64,000 bases of DNA from Gibbula magus. Lineage: Eukaryota; Mollusca; Gastropoda; Trochida; Trochidae. How positions within the stretch are numbered: position 1 is the stretch's first letter; each line of letters opens with the position of its first letter. Below, in pieces: positions 32,367 to 46,254 of this stretch. Both the position numbers and the translations under genes were made by a program. The stretch spans positions 61,570,581 to 61,634,580 of the forward strand of contig OW388297.1 in NCBI GenBank assembly GCA_936450465.1, given 5' to 3'. The notes beneath the pieces are model-generated. The model was not told where the DNA came from. It did not search any database and worked only from the letters and a program-made list of their open reading frames with translations.

Positions 32367-35300
32367 TTATTCATTTGGTGGAAGCAACACAGTTTGTCTA
32401 AGAGTAAAAGCTTTATGGATGTAGATGGACAAATTTTCTAATTGAACTTTAGAAGAAGTTTTCATCAATGATATAAACTTAAAAGTTTCAGGGTGTTCAT
32501 AATAGTATTTCTTTATATATACAGTTCTTAACGATAAGTATGCTGGGCAAACACACACAAAATGATACTCATCTTCGACATTATTCAAATTGCACATTTG
32601 ACATAATCTATTTTCTTTTTTAATATTTTTATATCTTCCAGTTTCAATATATAAATCATGCGAAGAGCAGCGTAGTCTAGACAATGAAGATTTATATTTC
32701 CTTATTGTCAAGATCGAAAGGTAATGTTCTGCATGAATTGAATCTTTTAGCATTTTGTAGTAGAAACATTTATTAGACAATGAGAGACTTGTTAACCAAT
32801 TTTGCAGAAATATATCTTTAAGTCTTTGTTTTACTAGGAACACAAAATGAGAGTGGGATTCTACAAATTGATCATGCCAGGCATTACCGAAGCCAATAAA
32901 TGATAACAAGTGTTTCGTGTGTGTTACCCAGTTAGTTTTACCGTGGCTATCATAAAGTAACATCATATCATAACATTTTCTTGGTATTCTATGTGAAGGC
33001 ATTTTTAATAACCTTAACCAGTATTTAATTATTTTTATATTAGACTCAATGTACAATGGGTATCTGCCACATTCTCCATAAACCATACAATTAGAAGTGG
33101 CTGTTTTTACACCAAGAAATTTTTTTACATGCATACAAATGAACTTTTTCGATAACATCAACTGATTTAAAACCCCATACTTCCGCACCATATAACAACA
33201 ATGGGTTGATTTTGGTGTCAAATATTTTGAAAAAGGAGTTGTAGGACAAGTCACCTAAGATATGTATATATTTTATTATACCTATTAATATTTTCTTTGC
33301 TTGAATAGATGCCTGTGATGTATGGACTGACCATGAAAGATGGTTGGTAAAATGCACACCAAGGTATTTATATGAAGTGGTTGTTTCTAGTTTTTTTCCT
33401 TTATAAAACCATTGTTCGTTTTTGGCGAGTTTCCCTCCATTTTTAAAAACTACCACCTTTGTTTTAGCCTGGTTTACATTAAGTTTCCAGTTATCGCAGT
33501 AATTTTCTAATTCCTCAATTTCTTTTTGTAGACCTTTAATTGTGCTTGAAAATAATATGATGTCATCGGCAAATAATAACAGGAATATTTGTATTATATC
33601 TGGATGCAGTTGGATACCGTTTGAACAGTTGGTTTGGATTTGTGTTGCTAATTCATTTATTAAGAGTGTAAATAGGAAGGGGCTTAATATGCAGCCTTGT
33701 CTAACTCCTACTTGGCTCACAAATGTATCTGATAATTCATTGTTATTCCTTACACACATTTTCACATTTTCATACATGCTCCGCAGTAATTTCCCCATTT
33801 TGCCACTGACGCCTTGTTCATCTAAGAGATTCCATAGTTTATTTCTGTTAACTGAGTCGAAAGCCTTGGAAAAATCTACAAATAGAACATAAAATTTCTG
33901 TCCTTTTTGATTAAGGTATTTTTGGATGATAGAATTAAGAACAAATATGTTATCAGTAGTGGAATATCCTTTTCTGAATCCAGCCTGTGATTCTGTTATC
34001 TTATCTAAAGTGTCAGCCCATTCAACTAATCTCTTATTTATGATAGATGTAAATAGTTTGCCAAATATGCTTAATAACGTTATGCCTCTATAGTTTTCAG
34101 GGTCATTTTGGTTACCTTTCTTATGAATTGGAACTATTATACCAGTTGACCATGTTTCAGGGAAGTAACCCTTTTCTAAAATAATATTAAATATCAGTTC
34201 TAAGTGTGGCAATAACAAATCGGCAGAATGTTTAAAGAATTCAGAGATTGTTGAATCTGTACCAGGTGATTTATTCGATTTTAAGTTTGTGATACTTTGT
34301 AATATTTCTTCCTTACTGATTTGGGAGTCAAGAATATCTTCTCCAAAACTTGAATCAATATCTGTACGATCAGAATGTATTGCTTCTCTATCGCACTGGC
34401 CATATAAATCAACGTCACTATTAAACTCGGAAAATAAGTTGCTAAAGTGTTTGTACCAGTCTTTAGTTTGGATATTATTTCTCGAATATACCTTTCCGTT
34501 TAATGTCTTCAGCATGGACCAAAATGTTTTGGAATCATGTATGCTATTTTCTAACTTTTGTTGTTTTATCTTATAATAATGGTTTCGTTTTTTCCTACAA
34601 AGTGCAATATATGCGTTCCTACTGCTATGATATTTGTTTAGAGAATCTAAGTCTTTTACTTTCCTGAACTTGTTTAGATATTTACATCTTTCCTTTTTTA
34701 AAGTTCTACATTCTGCGTCGTGCCATGAATCTTCATATGTTCTATCGGGGTAATTTCTTTTTTTCATGTTGGCCGCAGCTGTACAAAGAGCTTCAGTTAT
34801 TAAGTCAATACTTCTATCTATATCAGTAACAGCTGAATCAAGTGAATCAGTGAGTAGTTCTTGTACATTTTCTGAAAGAATATTTTGTCTAAATTCCTCT
34901 ACTTTATCATGTTCCCAAATGAATCTATAGGACTTATGTTCTTTGTAGTCGGGCTGCTCACCCGTATGAAGCGCACGTAAACGCAAAGTGAGTGGTAGAT
35001 GATCAGATTCTGCGCGGGAGGGAATTGAGAAGTCGCGCACACTATCAAACAGTGTCGACGACGCTATGATATAATCGACTACACTCGTGCCGTTAACACC
35101 GATATAGGTTGAATCACCTACTTCAGTATCTGTGCCACATCGACCATTCATTATGTGTATATTCAATACAGAACATAAATAGAGAAGACACTTACCAAAG
35201 TTGTTTACAACTTTGTCAGTAGAAAACCGCTTGGTGTTAAAATTGTCTAGAAGAAAATCCCACATTGAACACTCTCCGCCCTCCGTATATTCAATGATAC

Positions 35301-36072
35301 CATCTTCAACAAAATCTAGGTCTGTACCGGTACGCGCGTTAAAGTCCCCTCCGCACAAAATATGAACATCTTGCATATTAGACAGTACCTCTAGTAAATT
35401 TTCTTGAAATAAAGTGATACCATTTTTACAAAATATACCAGCTTTGTTATAAAACGTGGACCCCTCTGGGTGTATATAGGCGCATGCATACAACAAATCA
35501 CGGTTAAGTTTAAATAGGTCCTTATCAAATTTGAGAAAAACACAATTTTCAGTAATTTTCGACCACAGAATATATCTAGCCAAATGTTTTTTCACCAACA
35601 CCACTATCCCACAAGATAGTCTTCCGCGTGTAGAGATCTTTTCTGCTGGCTTGACGATATTTTCATAGTCTGAAAACACTTGATCAATGTTATCGCCTGA
35701 CGTCCATGTTTCAGTTAGACCGATAATATCAAACTGTTTAATAAAATTTACAAAATCCATATCGGCTAGCTTTCTTGTTGCACCTGCTATATTCCAGAAA
35801 ATAAAGCTAACTTCGTCCTTGCTGTGAGTTGGTTTCTCAGTGTCACGCTGTGTGTCATGATGAGCCGTAAAATCACCCTGGCCTAACCTCTATCTCCTGT
35901 CTGTTGAGTGGGGGCTAGATCTCAGACCCCGACGCTTCTGCTGTTCCCTGTTGAGTCTACTCCTGTCTGTGAGCGTTGACTGATCAGCATGAGAAGAGTT
36001 TTCCTTGGGTTCATGACTGTCACAATGGCATACTCTCAAAATAGTCCCGTTCCAACTTGTATCAGCCGCCAT
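32367..36072 (-). CDS. Nearly full-length LINE ORF2 (endonuclease, reverse transcriptase, C-terminal zinc motif) with two lesions
   Basis: From the ATG at 36,072 (MAADTSWNGTILRVCHC) the frame meets an in-frame TAG at 35,890-35,892, then stays open to 33,091. Endonuclease: SFIFWNIAGATRKLADMDFV (about 35,800), GLTETW, CGGDFNARTGTD, and ESDHLPLTLRL near 35,000. RT: PENYRGITLLSIFGKLFT, VLFVDFSKAFDSVNR (block A), GVRQGCILSPFLFTLL (block B), LLLFADDIILFSS (block C). After VHLYACKK the frame shifts at a seven-T run (33,120-33,126) and continues FLGVKTATSNCMVYG to CQMCNLNNVEDEYHFVCVCP and a stop at 32,367. Catalytic residues are present. Clade within jockey/I/CR1-like LINEs is unresolved. Only two lesions were seen, so it may be young. 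Confidence 0.85.
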
Positions 36073-36117
36073 TTCTACTCGCCTGGGTGTAGCTACATAT
36101 GAATAAAGAGAAAACAA

Positions 36118-36820
36118 ATTATATCACACTGTAATATAAGAACAACACAGCTATTCACATATTGTAAAGTATGTTTCCGATAAAGTGACGAATAGTTATT
36201 CAACATTCTTTTGGTTTTAAGTGTGAACAACACGATTTACCCTTCATTATCCTGACATGTAGCCGAACGCCATAAAGAAGCCGACATAAAATCGCATACA
36301 AGACAAGTTTTAATTTCATGTCATTGATTTTGTGAAAACCGGAAGGAAATATACATTATACAATTAGTTACAATTGCAAGGGGGTAGGTATCGGGTGAGT
36401 TTGTGTGCAAATGCAAAAGGTTTAAAACATTGAATCTACTGTACACGAGAAACCATTTTGAGACCGGGTTTCTAATTTCCCGGAAAATAAAGGAAACCAT
36501 TAATTATGCTAATTACTGCAATCACAATAAAACGTCAGCCAATCAAACCGTGGATAATCAATAACCGCGAAATAATTTTTATGAATAAAAACTTTACTTA
36601 CTCATCTTTCTTGGTTTTAAACTGTCAAAGGATCTTCCCATAAAATAAGAAAAATTCCGAAGTTAGTAATTATTTTATTCATGCTTGATTTTACACTCGA
36701 AGGCATGGTGATGTGCACGTGCAAAACGGGCTAAATAAAATCACGTGACTCAGTCCCATTCGGCCATTTGTGTGGGATCATGAGCTGCTCAGGTTGGATA
36801 TCCCCGAGGTCCCTATCATT
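36118..36820. other. LINE 5' flank, no gene seen
   Basis: Presumed 5' UTR and flank of the LINE. Nothing coding is visible. Confidence 0.4.
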
Positions 36821-37057
36821 GGATATCGTGCTAACAACATTTTCAAAACTGGTCAAAGTCTCACCGTGACCTTGAAAATGAGGTCAAGGTCACCAAAAAC
36901 TTCAAGGTCTGCGTATTCCCCAGGTGAAGACTGGTACCAAGTTTGAAGATTCTAGGTTGAGAAGTTCATTAGATATCGCGCTAACAAGAAGCGGGACGGA
37001 CGTACGGAGCTGAATACTATGTCCCCCGCTCCGCGCTTCGCGGCGGCGGGGGACAAT
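36821..37057 (-). mobile_element. Truncated copy of the CCCCCGC satellite element
   Basis: One TCAAGGTCA unit as at 31 kb, then CGGGACGGACGTACGGAGC and GTCCCCCGCTCC, with GCGGCGGGGGACA at the end. This is the terminal part of the element seen complete at 46,675-47,783, in the opposite orientation. Confidence 0.7.
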
Positions 37058-38049
37058 AAAGAACACTAATTTGAGATAACATTGTAAGTTTTGATTTGCA
37101 AGACCAATTTATGCACACTGTGGTATCCATTACAGTTATAAGGAAGCTTTCCTTTAGGTCAACCACTTTACTGAATTGAAAGGTTTTTCAATGATTTTCA
37201 TTTGTGAATTTAACAAACAATGACATTGTTAACTATTACGACATTCTGTATTCATTAACCTATAACATATTCAAATAATTTCACAAAAGTAACTATTTTT
37301 GTAATTGCAATTGAACAACAGCATTATACGTGGGGCGAAACCGAAACTACATGTCCCATGTACATGAAAAATGTTTCTGGTCTTTACAGGCTGACAAAAA
37401 TGATGCGATGACGCTACTTTTTGAAGAGTTAAGCAAATACAATGTATACAATTATTTATATAAATAAAGAACAAACCCTCTTAATTATGTGTTACTTTTC
37501 AAAATAGTCAATAATCTCACCCAATGAAGTTGCATTGTCCGGTTTTCGATCAACAAATCTAATTTTTTATCTTTTAATATCGTCATTATAGTGACTGTCT
37601 TGGATATCATCGAACTTATAAGGTCATTCATTAGGTACCCCTTGATATAATAAAACCATTTATAACGTTTATTATATGCAATCCCAAACAGCACCTATAA
37701 TGAAATATACACCTTCACTACAGTAAACTGACTTTCATTCAGCTCAGCTATATCATTCCAATTATGTCATATCAATGTAAATGTTACACTTTAAGAACAA
37801 AGTTGTGAAATACGTACCCAAAGTTATTAAGATCTCCAATTCACATAAAGTTAATGAAAGCCAATGCAAGTTCTGCCAAACAAACTACTCAATTTCAGTC
37901 TTTAACATTGGCGAGGCGTGTGCAGTAGACCGCGACCATGTCTGATCATGAATTGCGAGAAACACGTGCTGCATGATTTATACATGCAACACAGTGACCT
38001 GTTCAACAGCATTATTGAGAGAGACAGTTCTAACACTTTCATTACAGGG

Positions 38050-39385
38050 TAAATAAACATATTATTTGAAGCCAAATGTTTATAGAAGACATATTAATTG
38101 TATTTACACTTCCAATAAACACTGTCATTTTGCAGCCAAATTTTAAAGCCATGTGGGGTAAAAAGCAGTTTAAAACATTTAATGCCAAACGCTAAGAGTT
38201 AGCTTAAGGTGCCAAGAGACCTTTTTTAGGCTGTAATACAATGAACCTGCATGCACTGTTTAAACCAAATTGGCTAAATATTCAAAGGATAATAGAGAAA
38301 AACGCACTTTCAAAAAAGTCGTTTTTGGCTTATCTCCCCTTTGTTTACAAGGCATGTCTTTCAAGAATTAAGGGGCCCTATGTACCTTTTAAGCTTCATA
38401 ACATACTTGAATATCATCCAAATAAGAATTGTGATCTGTAGCTCTGGTAGAAAAATCGAGAGAATAAAGATAATAATAATCTGAGCAATAACAATAAGGT
38501 CTTCAAGAAGTTTGAAGCCCTTAATAAAGTTGTTTTATTATGCGTGCTAGATCTCTGCTACCTATACTGTTGGATAGATCGCCTTTGAGCGATTCAAAAA
38601 ATAAATTAAAAATGGCATATTTTGCATAACTGTGACCTGTAGAGGCCAAAGGTCACAGGGGTCAAATAAGGTGTTTCGCATGTGGATCCCTTAATATTGG
38701 ACCTAGAAAAGTGTTGTTGGGCTCATTGGAAAGAGGATTTCAAGGCACAGAAGGTGACATGTTGTGTTTTGATAACAACAGTTATTAAAAATAATTTTAA
38801 AAACGTTTAATAGCTAAAAAAAAGTCACAACTGTTTTGTATAAAATATATTATAAGAACTAACATGAACATAGTTAGATCTTGAACATCTTAGATGAGTT
38901 TCATTGAGTTTCAAATCGTCATGTGTAAATGTTTCTAGTTTTATAATTTATAGCGGCCATCTCATTTGCATTTTGACCAATGCATGTCTTTAAACAGATT
39001 GACATATCTTAAAAGAGTTTATAATTCTCAAAACTAAACTTTATCTTCAAAAGTTAAGTTGAAAACTGCAGAAGATGAAAAAATGAAGGAAGCTATAACC
39101 TTGAGAGTTAAACCGTTAAGTAGAGCAGTAGAAAAGCATTCTGACAGCATATTTAAAAAAAATGATGCCCCAGAAAGTTTTTGAGATATAAGCAAAAAAC
39201 TGTGTTGATGCTCAAAAAAGATGGTTGACTACGTATTCAAAAATGGCTGTTTAATATTTATGTTACAGAAGTAACAAAAGATGTTGTTTGAAGCCAAACG
39301 TTTATAAAAGACATCTGAATTGCATCTACACTTTCTAGAAACAGTCATTTTGCAGCAAAATGTTAAAGCCATGTGGGGTTAATTT
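38050..39385 (+). repeat. Pair of about 115-bp direct repeats 1.2 kb apart
   Basis: 38,055-38,160 and 39,277-39,378 both read TTTGAAGCCAAAYGTTTATA, then AAGACAT, GTCATTTTGCAGC, TTAAAGCCATGTGGGGT. They could be ends of one element or two dispersed repeats. Confidence 0.6.
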
Positions 39386-39399
39386 AAAGCTTTTAAATC

Positions 39400-39640
39400 A
39401 TACCTTTGTTATTACTTGCTCGATTTTTATGTTTAATGGCTTAAGAGAAATATATTGGATTTGGCGTGGTATATATTATTGAATGTTTTATATGATAACA
39501 TTTTGATATATAATTTCAAACGTACATGGGGTGTTGACCTCGTTACATCCCTTTACTTTTATTAATAGTATATGGGGCTGGATCGTCGACTTCATATGCT
39601 TTCTAATCGCTAGTTTCGACAATACAAGCCCCTGTGTTAA
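39400..39640 (+). repeat. Dispersed repeat, copy 1 (copy 2 at 60,340-60,570)
   Basis: Shares CATGGGGTGTTGACC, CGTTACATCCCTTTACTTTT, GGATCGTCGACTTCATAT and GTTTCGACAATACAAGCCCC with the copy at 60.5 kb. The best-conserved part is the last 60 bp. Confidence 0.8.
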
Positions 39641-39996
39641 CAAACGAAGTGATCGATTGTGTTTATAACAAGGATAACCGGAATATTTGTGTGAACATGT
39701 AATATTAAATTATAATGATAGTAAATAAATTATGTGGATTCTGTCTCATGTTTTCTTTCATAAACGCGTATTTGCGAACTTTGATATTCTTTAAATCAGC
39801 TTATTTGTCATATTGTGTGTAAACTAAAGGAGTATATTGGCATAACAAAACTGCCTGAATAAATTATTTAAAGAATGTCGAAAGTCACAAATAGAGGCAA
39901 AGGGTAATTTAGACCCGTAAGCCGAGGGTAAGTCTTTTTTCGAGAGATTGGTTATCAAGATAATGGGTATCAGATAACCGACCTCTCAGTTGCTTT

Positions 39997-40023
39997 GGGG
40001 GGGGGGGGGGGGGGGGGGGGGGG
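39997..40023. repeat. Poly-G run (27 G)
   Basis: Twenty-seven consecutive G. Confidence 0.9.
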
Positions 40024-41322
40024 TCTAAAAATAACTATCTCTAATATTAACCTGATAACCACACCACGTGGTGTATGCCAGGTAATAAGAGAGCCAATGA
40101 AGCCAATGTGTGAGCTTCATTTTCAGCAATCTCATTGAAATCAGATCAAACATAATTCGATAAGATTGCATTTTCTGGCTAATCTTCACTATGTTTCAAG
40201 TCCTCCAATCAAAGTGTGTTGCGACAAGTTCACGCATGCGACTGTCTTCCCCGACTGTTTCAAGGCACTCGAACGATGTGCATTATGATGTACGCCTGTT
40301 TGGAAACTTTAATCCGTCAATATCTATGACATCGGTGGGCCAGCAAATGGTACAAATGTCGAGATTGTCGATTGTTGAATTCCAATACAATATTGTTTTT
40401 TAATATAATTGTTAGTTTTGATATGTTAGACTTCCTGGCACCTCTTCAATTTCTCTGCCTTTTCTTCAACTTTGGATTGTATTTTGTTCAAGGGTTTTGT
40501 TTGTTTCAACATTTGTGTATTAATATTAATTTCCAGTTCAATGTTTCTGTTCTCCAGTCTGGAAATTGTGAAAATATCTGTAAACTTTGATAGCATCTGG
40601 AAGGTACAATGTGTGTTACTACTGATCGTCATATTGGGACAGTGTTTTTAAGTGATTTGTTTCCGGCGCAATTTCACTGATATATGAAGAATCTTCGACA
40701 TTAGCTGTTCGATCTAAAGGGCCTTCTTATTGAATCTTTACATGCTTCCATGTTTTTGGAAGATCAATGACGACATTAGAATCATAGCCCAAAACATTAT
40801 AAAACTTCTCAAAAGTTACCACTTATCTATTGGCAGAGCCGACTCGCTAACATGGAATCCGCACAAGATGATGGGAGTTCCACTTCAGTGCTCCGCCATT
40901 CTCACCAAACAAAAGGTAAGATCAGGTTTGAAAGTTCAAGTTAAACTGTTGTATAAAAGACGTCGACAAGCTTGGGCATTTATACCAGTTTAACTTCCAC
41001 CTTTCAAACCGTTTATAAGCCAGTGAACCAACACATTATGAAATCTATTTCTTAAATATCTTCAGCTTCAGCTTGTAATCAAGGGCATTACACAGTCACA
41101 ACTGCGTCATGAGTATGCATGTACATTTCCTGTAGGACTGTCAACACGTGTCTTTTTTATTTAATGCAAAGAATAACAACAAAGTGCCTATAACGGCATT
41201 GGCCAAAAATTGAATGTTATATGTATAAAAATTAAACTACAGACAAACGACTTCATAAGGTCAGCAGAACACAATGTTATTGCCGATGTCATTTTAATTT
41301 GTATTCAAAGTAAATAATTACC

Positions 41323-41412
41323 TAAGAACAGGAAGATTTTCTGGATAACTACTTTTTTTAATGTGAATATACACTTTGAAGAAGTAGCTATCCAGAAAAA
41401 CCTCCTGTTCTT
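41323..41412. repeat. Imperfect hairpin, about 35-bp arms
   Basis: TAAGAACAGGAAGATTTTCT at 41,323 is mirrored by AGAAAAACCTCCTGTTCTTA ending at 41,412, around a 20-bp centre. MITE-like; no clear target duplication. Confidence 0.7.
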
Positions 41413-43860
41413 ATGTATACCACCTCTAACTGCCCTTCAATAGCTAAATAAATACGATTGAAAAAAATAACATTATGAGATTATCTTGAATGCGATAGTT
41501 CTGAAACGTTCACTTGAATTGGGAAGTTTATCGCCTCGAAGAAGCATGCTTATATCACATGTAAGTTTGAAAGTTAAAACAGTGCAATATGACACAGATG
41601 ACTTAACAATGGAAATTCATGTGAATTACTGAATTTTTTTATTGGCCCCTAAAGATCGGACCAAGCGACTGCATTTGAGAACGATTGACACAGTGTGCAT
41701 GGTGTTGTACATTTCAAAAGTTTCCCGAGCAGGGCCAATTTAACGTTGTTATGAATGACAGTTGACATCTGTCATCTGGTAATGTGTAATAACATTGTAG
41801 ATTTATTAAACAGTGATATCATCAACGTTAGAGTGATAATGAAAACTGTCTGAAATGTCAGACTATTACTGTTTACAGGTTGCAGTGCTGTTTTATATAT
41901 GTGTAAGCTTCATAAGAGTTGTATCTATTTGTAACAAATGGATCTTCGATAGATCTTCGGCCATAGAAGCTCGCAACTTTGGCCACATGAACTTGTATTC
42001 CCATGTCAAGGTTATTTGCAAGCGGTCTTACTTCTATATCAGGAATATTGGAAAGATCAGGAGATGTTTGGATGAGAGAACAGCTGCAGCACATTTCAGT
42101 CTTGCATAACATCTTAACATCACTCTTAACGTAACTCATTTCTCTACGGTCTCAATACACACCGTGTCAATACACTGCAGCGAAATCACTGTCGAGCCCA
42201 TCACCCAAGTTTTTTAAAGATAATATCATCTCTCTTTGTTTTTTCAATGTTAATTCGTGTATTCATATAGACAATACTTTCAAGTAATCAAAACACAAAC
42301 GATTATTTCGAAGCTTCGCCTACTTATCAAGATATAGTCTTTCAAAGTGAGTAAATTTGGCCTGCTCATTATCTCATTCTTGAAACAGTTTTCCGCGGCC
42401 CCTCAGTGTAGCATAACCTTCGTTAGCGATGTGACGTCATACACAGGAGTTGCTTAATGAAATCCTTAGGCGATTTGCCGATTTTCGTTGATAATTCGTT
42501 TAAAACATAATAAGAACGTTTTGACATTACAAGTTTCCAATAGAATGGGTATTTGTGCGGCCGTAGGGAGTAATTTCGGAGTTTTAGGAGCATTTTTCGA
42601 TATTCAACCGCTGATTTTTTATTTGTCTTTTCCCAATCGAGTGGAGTGTTATGTTATCTTATAAGCTACAATATGTTTTGAAATGAATAACTGACAATTC
42701 AAAAATGAAAAAGGATATTTAATTTTTTTTATATTATAAACGCCATTATTAGTTAATTTTTTGTTGTGCTTGATTTTGTGTTTGAAGAGTGTCTATAGCT
42801 TGAAATCTACTGCGTCAATATTTCTCATGGTGACTTTATTTTGCTAATAGAATAGTTTCATTACAACTAAGAAAATCCTATAATTTTCATCAATCTTACT
42901 GGTTTACACTTTTTAGAAGAACATATTCGTTCTATCTTTAAATCTATAGTCGTGTACATTTACAATTACTTAGATTCAGTGTAATATCACTACCATTTTC
43001 CTAGCATGTTATATAAAAGGCCTTGCAATTGGTCAATTCATATGTTTGTGGAAATAAAATAATGTTTAAATCACTTCGGATAAAAATATGGAAAATGTAT
43101 CTTTCCCAATTTCAAATGAAAGTATTGGAACTATAGAACTTTTATCAACTCACCATGGCCGTGTGTACATGTGTTGTTTGGTTCTCAATTTAAAAAATAT
43201 TACCCCGGCTATAGTTCAGTCGTGTAGATTTCCCCTCTTATTTAATATTTATCTAAGTTAGAGTGTTAATAACGCAACTACATCACTTATTACATATCGC
43301 TACATTGATAAACAAAAATACTGAAAAAATATTTTGTTATTTTGCATAAGGACGAATGTGAAAACAAAAATTATTCAACATGAATGAGGCATGTTAACAC
43401 CGTTATAATCCGTATGAAGTGTGTAATAGATCTCTGTGACGTTTGAATATCTTCATCATCTGACATGCGTGCCGCCGCCATATTGGACAACGATAAGATT
43501 TGTTCCAAAACACATTGCAGAATTACGGGTCCCGCAATGGTCACATCCAGTACTAAACAGTGTTGACATCTGCTGCCATTTGTAGTACGTTTTACGGGGA
43601 GTGTATATATGTAATTTTGTTGTATAAGGACAAAGGTAAATATGTTATTTAGGCAGTTATGTAAGGCTAAATCTAGTGGATTATGCCATTAGACGCCAAG
43701 CGACTCCTGTGTATTACGTCACAAGGCCAAGCACGCGGAATTCGCTCTCGTCTAAAGTTTTATGAGGCGTAATTGAGCGGCGTTCTAAAAGGTGTTTATT
43801 GGTTGAATAGACAAATATCAAGTGGAATCCTCGTCATCTTGGAATATGCTTGAATAAAAA

Positions 43861-43920
43861 CCGAAAAGTGATATGGTCGGGGTTTGTGGATCTTTAAGAG
43901 GCTACACTGGCTACCCACAT
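43861..43920 (+). pseudogene. LINE C-terminal fragment, left of the 19.7 kb insertion
   Basis: Plus-strand reading gives WIFKRLHWLPT immediately before the ACAT at 43,917-43,920. The LHWLP motif marks the C-terminal region of several CR1/L2/RTE-like LINEs, where it is normally followed within about six residues by FKILxLTF. That continuation is found on the same strand at 63.62 kb. Confidence 0.5.
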
Positions 43921-45565
43921 AATGGTCTCCGGTTTATCTATGGAACTCCGGTTGAGTCCGAAGTTTTTCGCGACAATAAAATATTTTTTTACAAACAAAT
44001 TTCATAATTCAAATGCCTTACGTAAGTTCTTTGAAATGTTTTAGGTTAAACTTATTTTTTTAATTTAAAAAAAAAAAATTTCCAATGGAATATTTTTTTC
44101 CAAAGGATTTTTTTTTTCAAATGGAATTTTCATTGTAGGCAGTTTTTGCTTATGATCAGTTTATGAAATATTGATATTTCTATTTATTGACTTTGGTGAA
44201 GTTTTCAATGAAATGTTGATTTTGATAATAAATATTGAGTTTGAAAATGTTGACTTTGGAAAAAAATATAGTGTTTGTGAAATGTTAACTTTGGACAAAA
44301 TATAATGTTTGTGAATTGTTAACTTTGGAAATATTTATTGACTTTGGTGGAGGTTTTACTCTGATAAAATATTGACTTTGGTGACATGTTGACTTTGATC
44401 AAGTATTGACTTTTGTGAAATGTTGAATTTGGAAAAGATATTTAGAATTTTGTGAAATGCAGAATTTGATCAAGTATTGACTTTTGTGAAATGTTGAATT
44501 TGGAAATATTTATTGACTTTTGTGAAAGTTAAATTTATATGAAATGTTGACTTTAGTGCCATGTTGATTTGAAAAATATATTTTGAATTTAGTGAAATAT
44601 TGACTTTGATCACTTATTGACTTTGGTGAAATGTTGACCTTGGAAATATTTCTTGACTTTTGTGAAAGTTTAACTTAAATAATATGTTGACCTTGAACAA
44701 GATATTTTGAATTAAGTGAAATGCTGACTTAGATCAAGTATTGACTTTGGTGAAATCTTGACTCTTGAAATATTTATTGACTTTTGTGAAAATTTAACTT
44801 TATCAAGAATGTTGTCTTTGGTAAAATGTTGACTTTTAAAAGATATTTTGAATTTTGTGAAATGTTGACTTTGAAAATTTGATCAAGTATTGACTTGTGT
44901 GAAATGTTGACTTTGAAAATATTTATTGACATTTGTGACAGTTTAACTTAAATAAAATGTTGACTTTGATAAAGACATTTTGAATTAACTGAAATGTTGA
45001 CTTTGATCAAATATTGACTTTGGTGAAATGCTGCCTGTGAAAATATTTATTGACCTTTCCTTTCACGTGAAAGCTCAATTTATATGAAATATTGACTTTG
45101 GCAACATGTTGATTTTGAAAAATATATTGTGAATTTAGTGAAATGTTGACTTTGATCAAGGATTGACTTTGGTGAAATGTTGACTTCGAAAATATTTATT
45201 GGCTTTTGTTGAAGTTTAACTTATATAAAATGTTGACTTGAAGACATGTTGGTTTTGAAAAAAGATATTTTAAATTTAGTGAAATATCGACTATTGAATT
45301 GATGGCTTATGATGACTTTGGAAATATTTATTAAGTTTGGTCATGCAATATTAATATTTACATTTTATTGACTTTGGTTCAGTTTGAAATGTTGACTTTG
45401 ATAATATATATTGAGTTTGGTAAAATTGTTATATTGAAATATTTATTGACTTTGGTGGAAGTTTTATTTAAAAATATTGACCTTGAGAAAATATTTTGAG
45501 GTTAGTGAATTGTTTACTTTTAACAGATTGACTTTGGTGACATGTTGACTTTAAAATATTTATTG
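43921..45565 (+). repeat. Left copy of the TTGACTTTGGTGAAATG tandem repeat
   Basis: After a 180-bp unique head, dozens of diverged short units such as TTTGGTGAAATGTTGACTTT and GAAATATTTATTGACTTT repeat without coding potential. Confidence 0.9.
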
Positions 45566-46254
45566 GCGTTATTGAAGTTTGAATTTAATGACGTTTTGAA
45601 AACACTAATGTCTGGCTGAAGGAGCGCGTTTCAGACAGTAAGTGTTAGATCATTTGACTACGATATTGCCTACAATACACCAGTCACTAAGACTCTTGAT
45701 TTATACACAACTGATTGCAGGTTATAGATAAATAATATACCAGAGTTTTTCCCATCAAAACATCCTGTCTGATAAACGAGCATGTCGTGGTATTACGTAA
45801 CATGTCAACTAACCCATCACAGAAGTGTCAACTCATTAAGGCCGACAGGTAATTGATAGTAGTGCGCCTGTGTCGGAAGGCTAGGACACACATTTGAACG
45901 CTCCAACAACAAGAAGGAAAATATTGATTTTAGTGCGATTTAATGTCGGATTATAAACATGTTATGATGAACTGGTGAGTGTACATTTCCAGAACATTTA
46001 CATTTGCAAAAAAGTGACGATTTTAAAGTTTTTGCATACAACTTTGTGAATGATTTTGTTGACTCTGTAATGGCTACTCCGACACACACACAAGCTTCCT
46101 GTGAAGATAAAAATTATCGGAAAAGAGGTGGAGAAAGTTGTGATTTCGAATAAACTTGCTGATGAATCAAAGAAGTTGAAAAGCTCGGACAAAGTCATGG
46201 TGGTCGCACAACTTTTCAAAATATCCAAGCGGACATGATGACATTAATGGTATG
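45566..46254. other. Unassigned sequence with a short possible coding remnant
   Basis: At about 46,095-46,228 the plus strand reads KIKIIGKEVEKVVISNKLAD followed by ESKKLKSSDKVMVVAQLF, a protein-like charged stretch I cannot identify. The rest shows nothing. Confidence 0.35.

Larger units (their letters stand above)
37058..43860. other. 6.8 kb gene-poor region
   Basis: No supportable gene. It holds a direct repeat pair (38,050-38,180 and 39,270-39,385), a dispersed repeat (39,400-39,640) with a second copy at 60,340-60,570, a poly-G run (39,997-40,023) and a hairpin (41,323-41,412). GCCGCCGCCATATTGG at about 43,465 is an isolated GC-rich patch. Confidence 0.55.

Noticed and set aside
43921..45565. 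Coding region in the TTGACTTTGG repeats
   Set aside because: Stops occur in all frames and similarity is purely at the repeat level.
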